Of a stretch of 64,000 bases of DNA, positions 35,693 to 44,907 are shown piece by piece. Under the pieces are notes generated by a model. That model was given only the letters and a program-made list of their open reading frames with translations, was not told the DNA's origin and searched no databases. Position 1 is the first letter of the stretch. Every line of letters starts with the position of its first letter. The position numbers and the translations under genes are program-made. Source of the DNA: Pedobacter africanus (GTDB lineage: Bacteria; Bacteroidota; Bacteroidia; Sphingobacteriales; Sphingobacteriaceae); NCBI RefSeq assembly GCF_900176535.1, contig NZ_FWXT01000002.1, positions 590,911 through 654,910 of the forward strand. Reading direction: 5' to 3'.

Positions 35693-37318
35693 ATGTTTCC
35701 AAAAAATCAGCTCGATTCAATCTTTGTAGAAGAAGATCAGATCCCTGAAGAATTTAAACTATCAGAAGAAGTACACCAGCGCGAGTACCTAAGTAATGGT
35801 GAAATGCATACCTGGAGTGGTGAAGTACATGAGGTACTGTCTCCAGTTTGTATCAGAACCGAAACCGGCCTGCAGAGAAAATTAATAGGTACCTATCCTT
35901 TATGCAGTGAAAAAGAGGCAGATGCGGCATTGCAAGCTGCTGTTAAAGCTTACGACAATGGACGCGGCGAATGGCCTACAATGAGCGTTGCAGACCGCAT
36001 TTACTGTGTAGAGCAGTTTACACATAGAATTATTGAAAAGAAGGCTGTAGTTGTGAAACTGCTGATGTGGGAAATAGGCAAATCCTATGCGGATTCATTG
36101 AAAGAGTTTGACCGTACTGTGGAATATATTTATGCGACTATTGATGCATTAAAGGATCTGGACAGACAGTCTTCCAAGTTCAGTATTGAACAAGGTATTG
36201 TAGCGCAGATCAGGCGCTCGCCCTTAGGTGTGGTCTTGTGTATGGGGCCATTCAACTACCCATTGAATGAAACCTTTACCACTTTAATTCCGGCACTGAT
36301 TATGGGAAACACCTTGTTGTTTAAACCACCTAAACATGGCACTTTGCTTCACTACCCTTTACTGGAAGCCTTTAGGGATTGTTTTCCAAAAGGTGTGGTA
36401 AATACCATTTATGGGCGGGGCAATAAAATTATACCTGACCTAATGAAATCTGGTCAGGTTAATGTATTGACATTGATCGGTTCCAGCAAAGTTGCAAATG
36501 AACTTAAAAAGCTTCATCCGAAAGTAAACAGGTTACGGGCTATTCTGGGTTTGGATGCCAAAAATGCAGCAATAATCACTTCAAAAGCTGATGTAAAACT
36601 AGCGGTACAGGAAACAGTGCTCGGCGCTTTGTCTTTCAACGGACAGAGGTGTACGGCGCTAAAGATCATTTTTATTCATAGCAGCCTGGCAGAAGGGTTC
36701 TTAGAAGAACTATCAGCGGAAGTCGCTAAACTTAAAATTGGCATGCCGTGGGAGCAAGGCGTGGCTTTAACGCCATTACCAGAACCACATAAACCGGCCT
36801 ACCTTAAAGAATGTATAGCTGATGCTTTGGCTAACGGCGCCAGGGTGGTGAATGCGCATGGTGGAGAAAGTTGTGAATCATTTGTTTACCCGGCAGTAGT
36901 TTATCCAGTAGACAAAAACATGAAGCTCTATACCGAGGAGCAATTTGGACCAGTGATCCCCGTTGTTCCTTTTAATGACCTTGAAGAACCAATACAGTAC
37001 CTGATAGACTCTACTCACGGGCAACAGGTAAGCATTTTTAGCAATGATGACGAAGAAGTTGCTGCCCTTATTGACCCACTGGTTAACCAGGTAAGCAGGG
37101 TTAATATAAATTGCCAGTGTCAGCGTGGGCCTGATGTTTTCCCCTTTACAGGAAGAAAAGACAGTGCTGAGGGTACACTTTCAGTAGTTGACGCCCTTAG
37201 GTCTTTTTCTATCCGGTCTCTGGTTGCAACAAAACTGAATGACAGCAACAAACACTTAATTAATGAAATAGTAGACAGTAACAGTTCAAATTTCCTAAGT
37301 ACGAAGTACCTTTTCTAA
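35693..37318 (+). CDS. GapN-like aldehyde dehydrogenase lacking the usual general-base Glu
   Basis: A 541-residue aldehyde dehydrogenase closest in pattern to non-phosphorylating NADP-dependent glyceraldehyde-3-phosphate dehydrogenase: MGPFNYPLNET, FNGQRCTALK with catalytic Cys320, and QRGPDVFPFTGRKDS near the C terminus. At the position of the usual general-base Glu, 34 residues before the Cys, the sequence is LGLDAKNAA with Gly286 in place of Glu; Asp288 is two residues on. The co-transcribed transporter and remote KDPG aldolase would supply glyceraldehyde 3-phosphate, so oxidation to 3-phosphoglycerate is a sensible role. The substitution leaves catalysis open. About 50 residues longer than classical GapN. 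Confidence 0.75.
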   Translation: MFPKNQLDSIFVEEDQIPEEFKLSEEVHQREYLSNGEMHTWSGEVHEVLSPVCIRTETGLQRKLIGTYPLCSEKEADAALQAAVKAYDNGRGEWPTMSVADRIYCVEQFTHRIIEKKAVVVKLLMWEIGKSYADSLKEFDRTVEYIYATIDALKDLDRQSSKFSIEQGIVAQIRRSPLGVVLCMGPFNYPLNETFTTLIPALIMGNTLLFKPPKHGTLLHYPLLEAFRDCFPKGVVNTIYGRGNKIIPDLMKSGQVNVLTLIGSSKVANELKKLHPKVNRLRAILGLDAKNAAIITSKADVKLAVQETVLGALSFNGQRCTALKIIFIHSSLAEGFLEELSAEVAKLKIGMPWEQGVALTPLPEPHKPAYLKECIADALANGARVVNAHGGESCESFVYPAVVYPVDKNMKLYTEEQFGPVIPVVPFNDLEEPIQYLIDSTHGQQVSIFSNDDEEVAALIDPLVNQVSRVNINCQCQRGPDVFPFTGRKDSAEGTLSVVDALRSFSIRSLVATKLNDSNKHLINEIVDSNSSNFLSTKYLF

Positions 37319-37338
37319 ACAACTGTTCGAATTTAAGG

Positions 37339-37376
37339 CGCTATTAAACAACTTAAACTGTTTAATAGCGTTTTTT
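37339..37376 (+). terminator. Intrinsic terminator after GapN gene
   Basis: A perfect 12-base stem, CGCTATTAAACA (37339-37350) with complement 37359-37370, an 8-base loop and six T (37371-37376). The T run overlaps the stop codon of the convergent membrane-protein gene. Confidence 0.9.
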
Positions 37377-37836
37377 ATTCCTCACCTTCCTCCAGATAGT
37401 CTTCCTCATTTCTGACAGGCGATTGTTCAGCTTTGATAAATGCGTAAACAATGGAGATCAGAAAAACCCCATTGATAAAGATGTGAGGAAGACTGCTAAA
37501 ACCTGAGCTGGTTTCCAGCAACTTATCTAGCAATACGCCTACAGATAGTATGATTAAGACAGCAAACACTAAAGCCGCTGCTTTTTTATGGGGCGCATAC
37601 TTTATCAGCATATGAATCACATAGATGGTGAGCATCATACCGAAAATGAACATGATGTACCAGAATACATCACTGGCAGTAAGTTCGGTCCACAGGCTTT
37701 GTTTGGTATATTGAAACCTGTTAAACTGGGATGTGGCAAATTTGGCCAGAATCAGATAGCTTAATGCCCAAAAGACATAAAAACCAGTAACAATACCTAA
37801 CCAATGAAGAAGAAGCTTAAATTTAGATGTGTACAT
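37375..37836 (-). CDS. Four-helix membrane protein of unknown function
   Basis: A 153-residue protein with four hydrophobic segments (about 10-30, 55-77, 87-103 and 119-137) and an acidic C-terminal tail rich in Glu. It has no signal peptide, motif or cysteine pair that I recognise. It stands alone on the minus strand, convergent with the GapN-like gene and divergent from the second ECF sigma gene 176 bases away. Codon use looks like its neighbours. It is a plausible real gene but I cannot assign a function. Confidence 0.6.
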   Translation of the reverse strand: MYTSKFKLLLHWLGIVTGFYVFWALSYLILAKFATSQFNRFQYTKQSLWTELTASDVFWYIMFIFGMMLTIYVIHMLIKYAPHKKAAALVFAVLIILSVGVLLDKLLETSSGFSSLPHIFINGVFLISIVYAFIKAEQSPVRNEEDYLEEGEE

Positions 37837-38012
37837 ATGTCTGTAAATTAAACATTTGTACTCAAATTTAACTACAAATATTAAATATTCAAAGCCTTTT
37901 TAGTTAGAATTAATACCTGCAGGATATTTTAGAAAAATAGTGTTGCCAAATAAAACTTCATAAGATTTTGTCAGCAGATTTTCTTAACATTGCTATCACC
38001 TAATCTGACCAA

Positions 38013-38567
38013 ATGGAAAATAAGCTTATACATCACTTACTATGGGAACGCTTGCGTGGAGGTGATCATGATGCTTTTTTTGATCTGTACCGGGAACTCT
38101 ACTACGACCTTGTAAATTTCGGTATAAGGGTTTGTGGTGACGCTGAAACATCGGGAGAGGCTACTGATCAGGTATTCATTACAATTTGGGATAAGCATGC
38201 CCAGCTAAACCGGGTAGACCATGTTGGTGCATATCTGCGTACTTTTTTGAAACGTAAGATCTTACGCCTGCTGGAACGTAAGAAAAAGATAGATGATGCC
38301 CTGGCGAATGCTGGGGCTGAAGGTGAGTGGATGGAAATGTCTTATGAAGAGTTTATCGTCAAAGTACAGACAGATGAGTTGGTCAGGTTTAAACTTAAAA
38401 GTGCCTTACAAAAACTAACTTACAGACAGAAACAATTAATTCATCTGAAGTTTTTTGATGGTTTGAGTTATGAACAGATCGCAAATCAAACCCAGCAAAG
38501 TGTTAAAACTGCCTACAATACGGTCTATGATGCTTTAAAAATCCTAAGAAAGGAGCTTAAAGCATAA
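38013..38567 (+). CDS. ECF-type RNA polymerase sigma factor
   Basis: A 184-residue sigma factor with region 2 (FFDLYRELYYDLVNF, EATDQVFITIWDKH) and region 4 (LTYRQKQLIHLKFFDGLSYEQIANQTQQ). It begins a second sigma/FecR/SusC/SusD unit and is preceded directly by an ACCAA element. It is clearly different from the sigma factor at 16394, so the two loci should answer to different ligands. Confidence 0.92.
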   Translation: MENKLIHHLLWERLRGGDHDAFFDLYRELYYDLVNFGIRVCGDAETSGEATDQVFITIWDKHAQLNRVDHVGAYLRTFLKRKILRLLERKKKIDDALANAGAEGEWMEMSYEEFIVKVQTDELVRFKLKSALQKLTYRQKQLIHLKFFDGLSYEQIANQTQQSVKTAYNTVYDALKILRKELKA

Positions 38568-38688
38568 GTCTATTTTATAGGCTCCACGTCATTTAATTGG
38601 CCGTTTAAAGACAGGTCAAAAAAAAATATAAAATTTCTTTAGGAAAAAGATCATTTTTTTGGCACTGATATTATAAAAGCCAAATATT

Positions 38689-39756
38689 ATGATAGATCGT
38701 AGTCTTTTCAATATTGAAGACTTCCTTGTTGACAATACATTTCAGTTATATTGTGCCGGTAAAGACAAACTTTGCATTGCCTATTGGGAAGATTACATTA
38801 AAGCTCATCCGGAACAGGAGGCCACTATTAACGAGGCTAAACGCTTATATATCATTTTAAGTGGTCAAAAGAAACCTTTAAATCGGCAACTGGGCTTACT
38901 AAAAAACAATATTAAAGCCGAAAACGAGGAAAGTACAGTTCCGCTAAGAAGAACATATACCTGGTTAAAGATTGCTGCTGTCTTGTTGTTGATTTCTGGT
39001 CTGGTGCTGGTATTTCGGGCAAACGTGGTTAAGGAAAAATCTATACCCAATCTGGTAACCAATTACCATACTAATGGTGCAGAACGCAAAAAAATAACCC
39101 TGCCAGATGGGACCATCATCGTGTTAAATGCCAAAAGCTCGATCAGATTAAATAAGAAATTCAATATTGATAACCGTGAGGTCACGCTTGTGGGGGAAGC
39201 CTATTTTGATGTTGCCCATGATAAGAATAAACCTTTCAAGGTGCTTACGTCAGACTTCAATATCAACGTATTGGGTACTATATTTAACGTAAAAGCTTAT
39301 CCCGACGAACCCACATCGGAAGCGGTTTTAATTAAGGGGGTTATTGTAATGGAAGGGGCAGGCAGCAATGGAAATTCAATCACCTTAAAGCCAAGTCAAA
39401 AAGTTACATTCTATAAAAACCTGCCAGAAACACCTGCAATCAAGCCAATGAAGGCCCAGGTAAAACATCCCGAAATCACGATAAACAGCTACACGAAAAA
39501 AAGCGACAGTACGGTTGTGGAAATGGCCTGGACACAAAACCGCCTCGAGATTCAGGACCAGAGTTTTATGGAACTTAAAAAAACGCTGGAGAGGTGGTAT
39601 AATGTAGAAATAACATTCAAAAATAAAGAAATAGAAAAATATCAATTTACAGCGACATTCCAAGACGAGAGTTTAACAGAAGTATTATACGCACTTCAAT
39701 GTGCAGAATTTTTTAAATATGAAATAAAAGGAAACCAGGTGATCATATCAAAATAA
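38689..39756 (+). CDS. FecR family anti-sigma factor
   Basis: A 355-residue single-pass membrane protein. The cytosolic N-terminal ~85 residues include a CIAYWEDYIKAHPEQ helix. One membrane helix lies at about 92-108. The periplasmic FecR domain starts near KITLPDGTIIVLNAKSSIR, and a C-terminal DUF4974 segment (FMELKKTLERWYNVEITF) follows. It should sequester the sigma factor encoded 121 bases upstream. The start is preceded by a CCAAAT element. Confidence 0.9.
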   Translation: MIDRSLFNIEDFLVDNTFQLYCAGKDKLCIAYWEDYIKAHPEQEATINEAKRLYIILSGQKKPLNRQLGLLKNNIKAENEESTVPLRRTYTWLKIAAVLLLISGLVLVFRANVVKEKSIPNLVTNYHTNGAERKKITLPDGTIIVLNAKSSIRLNKKFNIDNREVTLVGEAYFDVAHDKNKPFKVLTSDFNINVLGTIFNVKAYPDEPTSEAVLIKGVIVMEGAGSNGNSITLKPSQKVTFYKNLPETPAIKPMKAQVKHPEITINSYTKKSDSTVVEMAWTQNRLEIQDQSFMELKKTLERWYNVEITFKNKEIEKYQFTATFQDESLTEVLYALQCAEFFKYEIKGNQVIISK

Positions 39757-39757
39757 A

Positions 39758-39800
39758 AAAGAGGGGCGATGTTGACGCACCACCCCCTTTAATTTTTTGA
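39758..39800 (+). other. Imperfect hairpin with T tract in the second FecR-SusC gap
   Basis: An imperfect stem pairs AAAGAGGGG with CCCCCTTT, with an inner GCG/CGC around a 7-base loop and a bulge, followed by AATTTTTT. It looks like a partial terminator or leader structure between the anti-sigma and SusC genes. Its inner sequence TGTTGACGCAC resembles the minus strand of the first locus's hairpin. Confidence 0.5.
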
Positions 39801-39871
39801 TATAAAGCAATGGCAGATTTATGCGCAAACAGATTCCTGCCAAATACTAAAGCAACCAAAAAAACAAAAAT

Positions 39872-42800
39872 ATGATTAATTCTTACTTAGTGCAAGAGTA
39901 CTTTAATTATAAAGTGCTCCTAAAATTCATTGTCATAATGAAATTAACGTGTATCTTCATTTTTTTTACATGTCTTAATGTATCGGCATCGGTCTTTTCT
40001 CAGCAAAAGGTCTCTTTGGATGTTAAAAGGACCAAGTTAAGTAAAGTGCTAAAAATCATTGAAGAGCAAAGCGGTTACCACTTTGTGTACAGTTCGGCAA
40101 ATGTACCGGTAAACAAAGATTATACGCTATCCGTGAAAGATACACCTGTTGCAGATATTCTTTCCACTATATTTTACAACACAAACCTGAAGTACTCCAT
40201 TTCTGAGGGAGGGCTAATCGTAATCAGCCGAAAAAAGGATGTAAAAATTAGTGGTACGGTAAAGGACAATACGGGTGCTCCTTTACCCGGAGCTTCCATA
40301 CGCGTGAAAGGCTCAGCTTCAGGCACCTCCACAGACATTAATGGAAGGTTTGCTATTTCGGTTCCTGAAAATGCAGTTCTTGTTATTTCCTTTGCAGGAT
40401 TTCAGAGTAAAGAAATCAGTACCGAAAATAAAACGAGCATTGAGGTTGTTCTTATGGAGGATACCAAATTACTCAGTGAAGTGGTAGTGACGGCCCTGGG
40501 CATCAAAAAGGAACGGAGAGCTTTAGGATACTCTGTTTCACAAATACAGGGCGAGACGCTCACCCAGGCAAGAGAAAATAACGTGGCCAATTCACTGGTA
40601 GGCAAAGTTGCAGGTTTAGATGTAAGCGCCACAGCAGGTGGTGTCGGCGCAGCAACAAGCATAACAATCCGGGGGGTATCCAGTCTGAGTCAAACGAACC
40701 AACCGCTTTATGTGATCAATGGTATGCCTATGGAAAACAAACCAGTTGGACTAAACAACAGTAATCCAAATGGGAATAAGGGCAGTCAATGGGACAATGC
40801 ACCCGATCTTGGGGACGCAGTGGGCAACCTGAACCCTGATGACATTGAAAGTATATCCGTTTTAAAGGGTGCTGCCGCCTCGGCTTTGTATGGTTCAAGG
40901 GCCAAGGCCGGTGTAATACTCATCACAACAAAAAGTGGAAAAGGAACAAGTATAGACTTCAACAGCAATTATGTTATTGAACAGGTAATGGATAGGACCA
41001 ACTGGCAATATGTTTACGGACAAGGTGCCAATGGGGTTAAACCAACCAGTGCAAGCTCAGCCTCCGATGTGGGTGGTTCCAGCTGGGGAGGAAAATTAGA
41101 TGGAAGCAGCGTGGTTCAATTTGATGGGGTTTCAAGACCATACACTGCACAAAGAAACAATATCAACAATTTTTACCGAGATGGAAGTACCTGGTCTAAT
41201 ACATTGGCATTGAATAAAACATTTGATGGTGGATCATTAAGGTTTTCTGCCAATGACGTCAACAACAATTCCATCGTTCCAAACTCTGGCTTAAACAGGC
41301 AGTCTTTCAATCTGGTAGGTACATTTGAGCCTATAAAGCGTCTAACCATAGATGCCCGTGCAAATTATATTCTTGAACAGGCTAAAAACAGGCCAATGCT
41401 TTCTGATGGGGCGGGTAACGCCAATTTTAATGTGATATTTTTACCTACCAGTATCAATGTAAACGACCTTAAACCCTGGAAGGATGCCAGCGGCAACGAA
41501 ATCGGTTACAACAAAGGAAACGTATATGCCACCAACCCCTGGTTTGCAGCAAATGAATTTGTAAATGACACCAGACGAAAAAGACTAATCAGTTCATTCA
41601 ATACGCGATATACGCTGGACAATGGTCTGTTTATCCAGGGCAGGGTTGGGATGGATGACTATACCGACAGCTACAAAAATGTAGTTCCATCTGGCACGGC
41701 TTATTATGCGGCAGGAAAAATTGCGGAACAAAAAACAAAGTTCCAGGATTTAAATGCAGATGTGTTGCTGGGTAAATCCTTCAGGGTACAGGAGGATTTT
41801 ACCATTACGCCTAATTTAGGTGCCAGTTATAGGAATACTAAAATTGATCAGACCACCAATAATGGCACAGATTTCGCAGTTTTTGGTGTCTATAATATCC
41901 TGAATGCAACAAATAAGTCTGTAGGCATTGTACAAAGCGAAGTAGAAACCCAGTCTGCCTATGGAACCATGGAGCTGGCTTACCGTGATGTTCTTTATTT
42001 AACAGGAAGCGGCAGATACGACTGGTTTTCAACCCTTGCAACACCCGGTAAAAATAATAAGCCATACGTGTTTTATCCCTCTGTGAGTGGTTCATTCGTG
42101 TTTTCAGAACTACTTAAAACCAATTTTCTGAGTTTTGGTAAGCTGAGGGCCGGCTATGCAGTAGTAGGCCAGGCTACCGGCCCATACCAAACGCAGCTTA
42201 CGTATGCATTCAGGAGCGAAACATTAAACGGCAGACCGCTCGGAACCATTAGCAACGTAGACATTCCAAATTCAGGACTTAAGGCATCTAAAGCCTCTGA
42301 ATTTGAAATAGGTACCGAACTCAGGTTTTTTAGAGACCGTTTGAATCTGGACCTGACCTGGTATAAGAAACACTCAAAAGATGAAATAACCACCGTTACA
42401 ACCTCAAGTACAACAGGATATAATGGTGCCGTGCTAAATTCTGGTGAAATTGAAAACAAGGGTGTAGAAGCCCTGATCTCGGGAGCAATCATCAAAAGCA
42501 GCAATTTTAGCTGGACATCTTCTTTCAATGGTAGTTATAACGACAATACGGTGCTTAAACTCGCCGAAGGGGTATCCTCTCAGCTAATCGCCACATCACG
42601 TACCGGAAATGGTTTTATTCAAAATATTCCAGGGAAAGCCGCGGGCCAGGTAATGGCATACGATTATAAGTATGACGCAAACGGGCAGATAGAAAAGGGC
42701 GCAAACGGAGCGCCTGCGAAAGGTTTGTTAAAGGCACATGGCTCTGCCTATAACAAATGGTTTGCCGGATGGAATAACGAATTTAATTATAAAGGAGTAA

Positions 42801-43216
42801 GCCTTTCATTCCTGATAGACGGAAAATGGGGAGGAAAGCTGTTTTCGGCAACCGACTATTATGGCTATCGTTTCGGTCTGCACCAGGCAACCGTTGCAGA
42901 CCGGGAGTCATTGGGTGCTACAGCTGCCGATTACTATTTGTCATTTGTAGATAACGTGTCTACCACGTTTGTGCAGGATGCAAGTTTTATCAAGTTCAGG
43001 CAACTTACACTAGGGTATAACTTTCCGGCTCAGATATTCAACAACAAAATTAAGAGCTTAAATGTGAGCCTGGTGGGAAGGAATCTATTTATTCTAATGA
43101 AGAAAACCGACAACATAGACCCGGAATCGAGCTATAACGCTACTTTCCCCGGACTGGAATTAGGCGGAGTGCCGCCGGCCAGAACTTTTGGCCTGAATGT
43201 AAGTGTTAAGTTTTAA
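39872..43216 (+). CDS. SusC/RagA family TonB-dependent receptor with STN domain
   Basis: A 1114-residue outer-membrane receptor. After a signal sequence (cleavage near VFSQQ, residue ~44) come an STN domain (about 46-118), a carboxypeptidase-regulatory-like domain (about 125-200), the plug (VVTALGIKKERRALGYSVSQ; SITIRGVSSLSQTNQPLYVINGMPM) and the barrel, ending SVKF. The GIKKERRALGY opening of the plug marks the subgroup that pairs with SusD_2-type lipoproteins, which is what follows 20 bases downstream. With ECF and FecR genes upstream it forms a signalling transporter. The start could be the internal Met near residue 23. Confidence 0.95.
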   Translation: MINSYLVQEYFNYKVLLKFIVIMKLTCIFIFFTCLNVSASVFSQQKVSLDVKRTKLSKVLKIIEEQSGYHFVYSSANVPVNKDYTLSVKDTPVADILSTIFYNTNLKYSISEGGLIVISRKKDVKISGTVKDNTGAPLPGASIRVKGSASGTSTDINGRFAISVPENAVLVISFAGFQSKEISTENKTSIEVVLMEDTKLLSEVVVTALGIKKERRALGYSVSQIQGETLTQARENNVANSLVGKVAGLDVSATAGGVGAATSITIRGVSSLSQTNQPLYVINGMPMENKPVGLNNSNPNGNKGSQWDNAPDLGDAVGNLNPDDIESISVLKGAAASALYGSRAKAGVILITTKSGKGTSIDFNSNYVIEQVMDRTNWQYVYGQGANGVKPTSASSASDVGGSSWGGKLDGSSVVQFDGVSRPYTAQRNNINNFYRDGSTWSNTLALNKTFDGGSLRFSANDVNNNSIVPNSGLNRQSFNLVGTFEPIKRLTIDARANYILEQAKNRPMLSDGAGNANFNVIFLPTSINVNDLKPWKDASGNEIGYNKGNVYATNPWFAANEFVNDTRRKRLISSFNTRYTLDNGLFIQGRVGMDDYTDSYKNVVPSGTAYYAAGKIAEQKTKFQDLNADVLLGKSFRVQEDFTITPNLGASYRNTKIDQTTNNGTDFAVFGVYNILNATNKSVGIVQSEVETQSAYGTMELAYRDVLYLTGSGRYDWFSTLATPGKNNKPYVFYPSVSGSFVFSELLKTNFLSFGKLRAGYAVVGQATGPYQTQLTYAFRSETLNGRPLGTISNVDIPNSGLKASKASEFEIGTELRFFRDRLNLDLTWYKKHSKDEITTVTTSSTTGYNGAVLNSGEIENKGVEALISGAIIKSSNFSWTSSFNGSYNDNTVLKLAEGVSSQLIATSRTGNGFIQNIPGKAAGQVMAYDYKYDANGQIEKGANGAPAKGLLKAHGSAYNKWFAGWNNEFNYKGVSLSFLIDGKWGGKLFSATDYYGYRFGLHQATVADRESLGATAADYYLSFVDNVSTTFVQDASFIKFRQLTLGYNFPAQIFNNKIKSLNVSLVGRNLFILMKKTDNIDPESSYNATFPGLELGGVPPARTFGLNVSVKF

Positions 43217-43236
43217 TGATTTAAAGATAGACAACG

Positions 43237-44838
43237 ATGAAAAAGAACATATTCATAAAATATACTGCCCTGAGCTTACTTATTTGTATGCTGGCAACGT
43301 TAAGCTGCACCAAAGATTTTCAGGAGATCAATACCGATCCGGTAGCATACGGACCAAGCAGCTTTGACCCAAACTATACTTTAACCACTGCCCAGATGAA
43401 TTATACCGGCAGTACAGATTTTGCATACGATACCTGGAGGGCAAACCTGATTTACTCGGCCACAATGATGCAGGGACTGTCCAGTGTAATCAGCTATTGG
43501 GCAGGGGATAAATATAGGCTCGACGAAAACTATACCGCTGCCTACTGGGGCAACAATGCCGTGGGTGCCTATATAGAGCAGGTTAGGTTTATAGTAGATG
43601 TAGTTGAATTTACGAAGGGGAAATCTAAATACAATAATCTACACCAGGTTGCCCGCTTGTGGAAAGCGCTTGTATTTGCACGCATTACAGATCTTTATGG
43701 GGATGTTCCTTACACAGAAGCCGGAAAAGGCTATTATTCAGGCTTTTTAACACCTAAATATGATAAACAGCAAGCCATTTATGCCGATTTGTTAAAAGAA
43801 GTAGAAGAAGCTGCGAATGCATTAGATGGGGCTGGCGACAAAATAACCGGAGATATCATTTACAACGGCAATGTCGACAAATGGAAACGTTTTGGAAGTA
43901 CTTTGCTATTGCGTTTAGCCATGCGCCTGGTAAAGATCGATGAGAATACCGCCAAAACGTATGCACAGAAAGCTGTAGGAAAAACCATGATCAATAATGA
44001 TGACAATGCTTTTGTTGCGCACGACATATCAGGTGGAAGGGTAACTCAAAACAGAAACAGCCAGGTACTGAATGGTGACGGAGGATCTGAACACTACCAT
44101 GTAAAGTGGTCTAAAACCTTTATCGATATGCTAAAGTCTACTAACGACCCGCGTCTGGGGAAAGTTGCGGTTACACAACTGTTCCTGACAGAATCTCCCA
44201 AAACTCAAAATGCAGCCTTTGTCACAACCCCCGCAAGTCAGAAAGGGATGCCTAATGGTAAGGACCTGAGTGGAATCGCCGGCAGGGATATCAGACAAGA
44301 CCCTTCTTATACCGCTTTCCCTGATTATTCTTCTCCGCATCCTGCCATGATCAAAAAAAATGGGGTCACTTTCATATTAACGTGCGCAGAAAGCGAATTC
44401 CTTTTGGCCGAAGCTGCCCAAAGATGGGGCATAGCAGGCTCTGCGGCCAGTCATTACAGCGAAGGATTAAAGAAGGCGATCACCTTCCTCGGACAATACG
44501 ATGCTGACCTGGCCATTACAGAGGGTACTGCAGAAGCCTATGCAAATTCAAATCCATACAATGCAGCAAATGGTTTGCAAATGATCAACAATCAATACTG
44601 GCTGCACACCTGTACAATGCTGGATTTCTATGAAACCTGGAGCAACTGGCGCAGAACAGGCTTCCCTAACCTAATTCCGGTTGTATATCCGGGGAATGCT
44701 ACCAATGGCACCATTCCGCGTCGTTTCCCTTATCCCGCTGATGAAGCTGCAAAAAATGGGGCCAATTATAGAGAAGCCTCTGCAGCTGTCCCTGGGGGTG
44801 ATAATTTAAGCGGCAGGGTATGGTGGGATAAACCCTAA
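43237..44838 (+). CDS. SusD_2-type (SusD/RagB-like) outer-membrane lipoprotein
   Basis: A 533-residue lipoprotein (signal ending ATLSC, lipid Cys24). It belongs to the SusD-like_2 class: FQEINTDP after the lipid site, WRANLIYSATMMQGL, RITDLYGDVPYTEAGKGY and a late CTMLDFYETWSNWRRTGFP. This class differs in sequence from the RagB-type SusD at 21928. It binds glycan at the cell surface and hands it to the SusC upstream. A terminator follows the gene. Confidence 0.95.
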   Translation: MKKNIFIKYTALSLLICMLATLSCTKDFQEINTDPVAYGPSSFDPNYTLTTAQMNYTGSTDFAYDTWRANLIYSATMMQGLSSVISYWAGDKYRLDENYTAAYWGNNAVGAYIEQVRFIVDVVEFTKGKSKYNNLHQVARLWKALVFARITDLYGDVPYTEAGKGYYSGFLTPKYDKQQAIYADLLKEVEEAANALDGAGDKITGDIIYNGNVDKWKRFGSTLLLRLAMRLVKIDENTAKTYAQKAVGKTMINNDDNAFVAHDISGGRVTQNRNSQVLNGDGGSEHYHVKWSKTFIDMLKSTNDPRLGKVAVTQLFLTESPKTQNAAFVTTPASQKGMPNGKDLSGIAGRDIRQDPSYTAFPDYSSPHPAMIKKNGVTFILTCAESEFLLAEAAQRWGIAGSAASHYSEGLKKAITFLGQYDADLAITEGTAEAYANSNPYNAANGLQMINNQYWLHTCTMLDFYETWSNWRRTGFPNLIPVVYPGNATNGTIPRRFPYPADEAAKNGANYREASAAVPGGDNLSGRVWWDKP

Positions 44839-44873
44839 GCGACAGTATTTTATAAAAGCTCAATAATGCGAAT

Positions 44874-44907
44874 AAGGTCTTTCGGTTACACGAAAGGCCT
44901 TTTTTTA
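44874..44907 (+). terminator. Intrinsic terminator after second SusD gene
   Basis: AAGGTCTTTCG (44874-44884) pairs with CGAAAGGCCTT (44891-44901), with one G-T wobble, around a 6-base loop, then a T run to 44906. The T run overlaps the stop codon of the convergent kinase-like gene. Confidence 0.85.
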
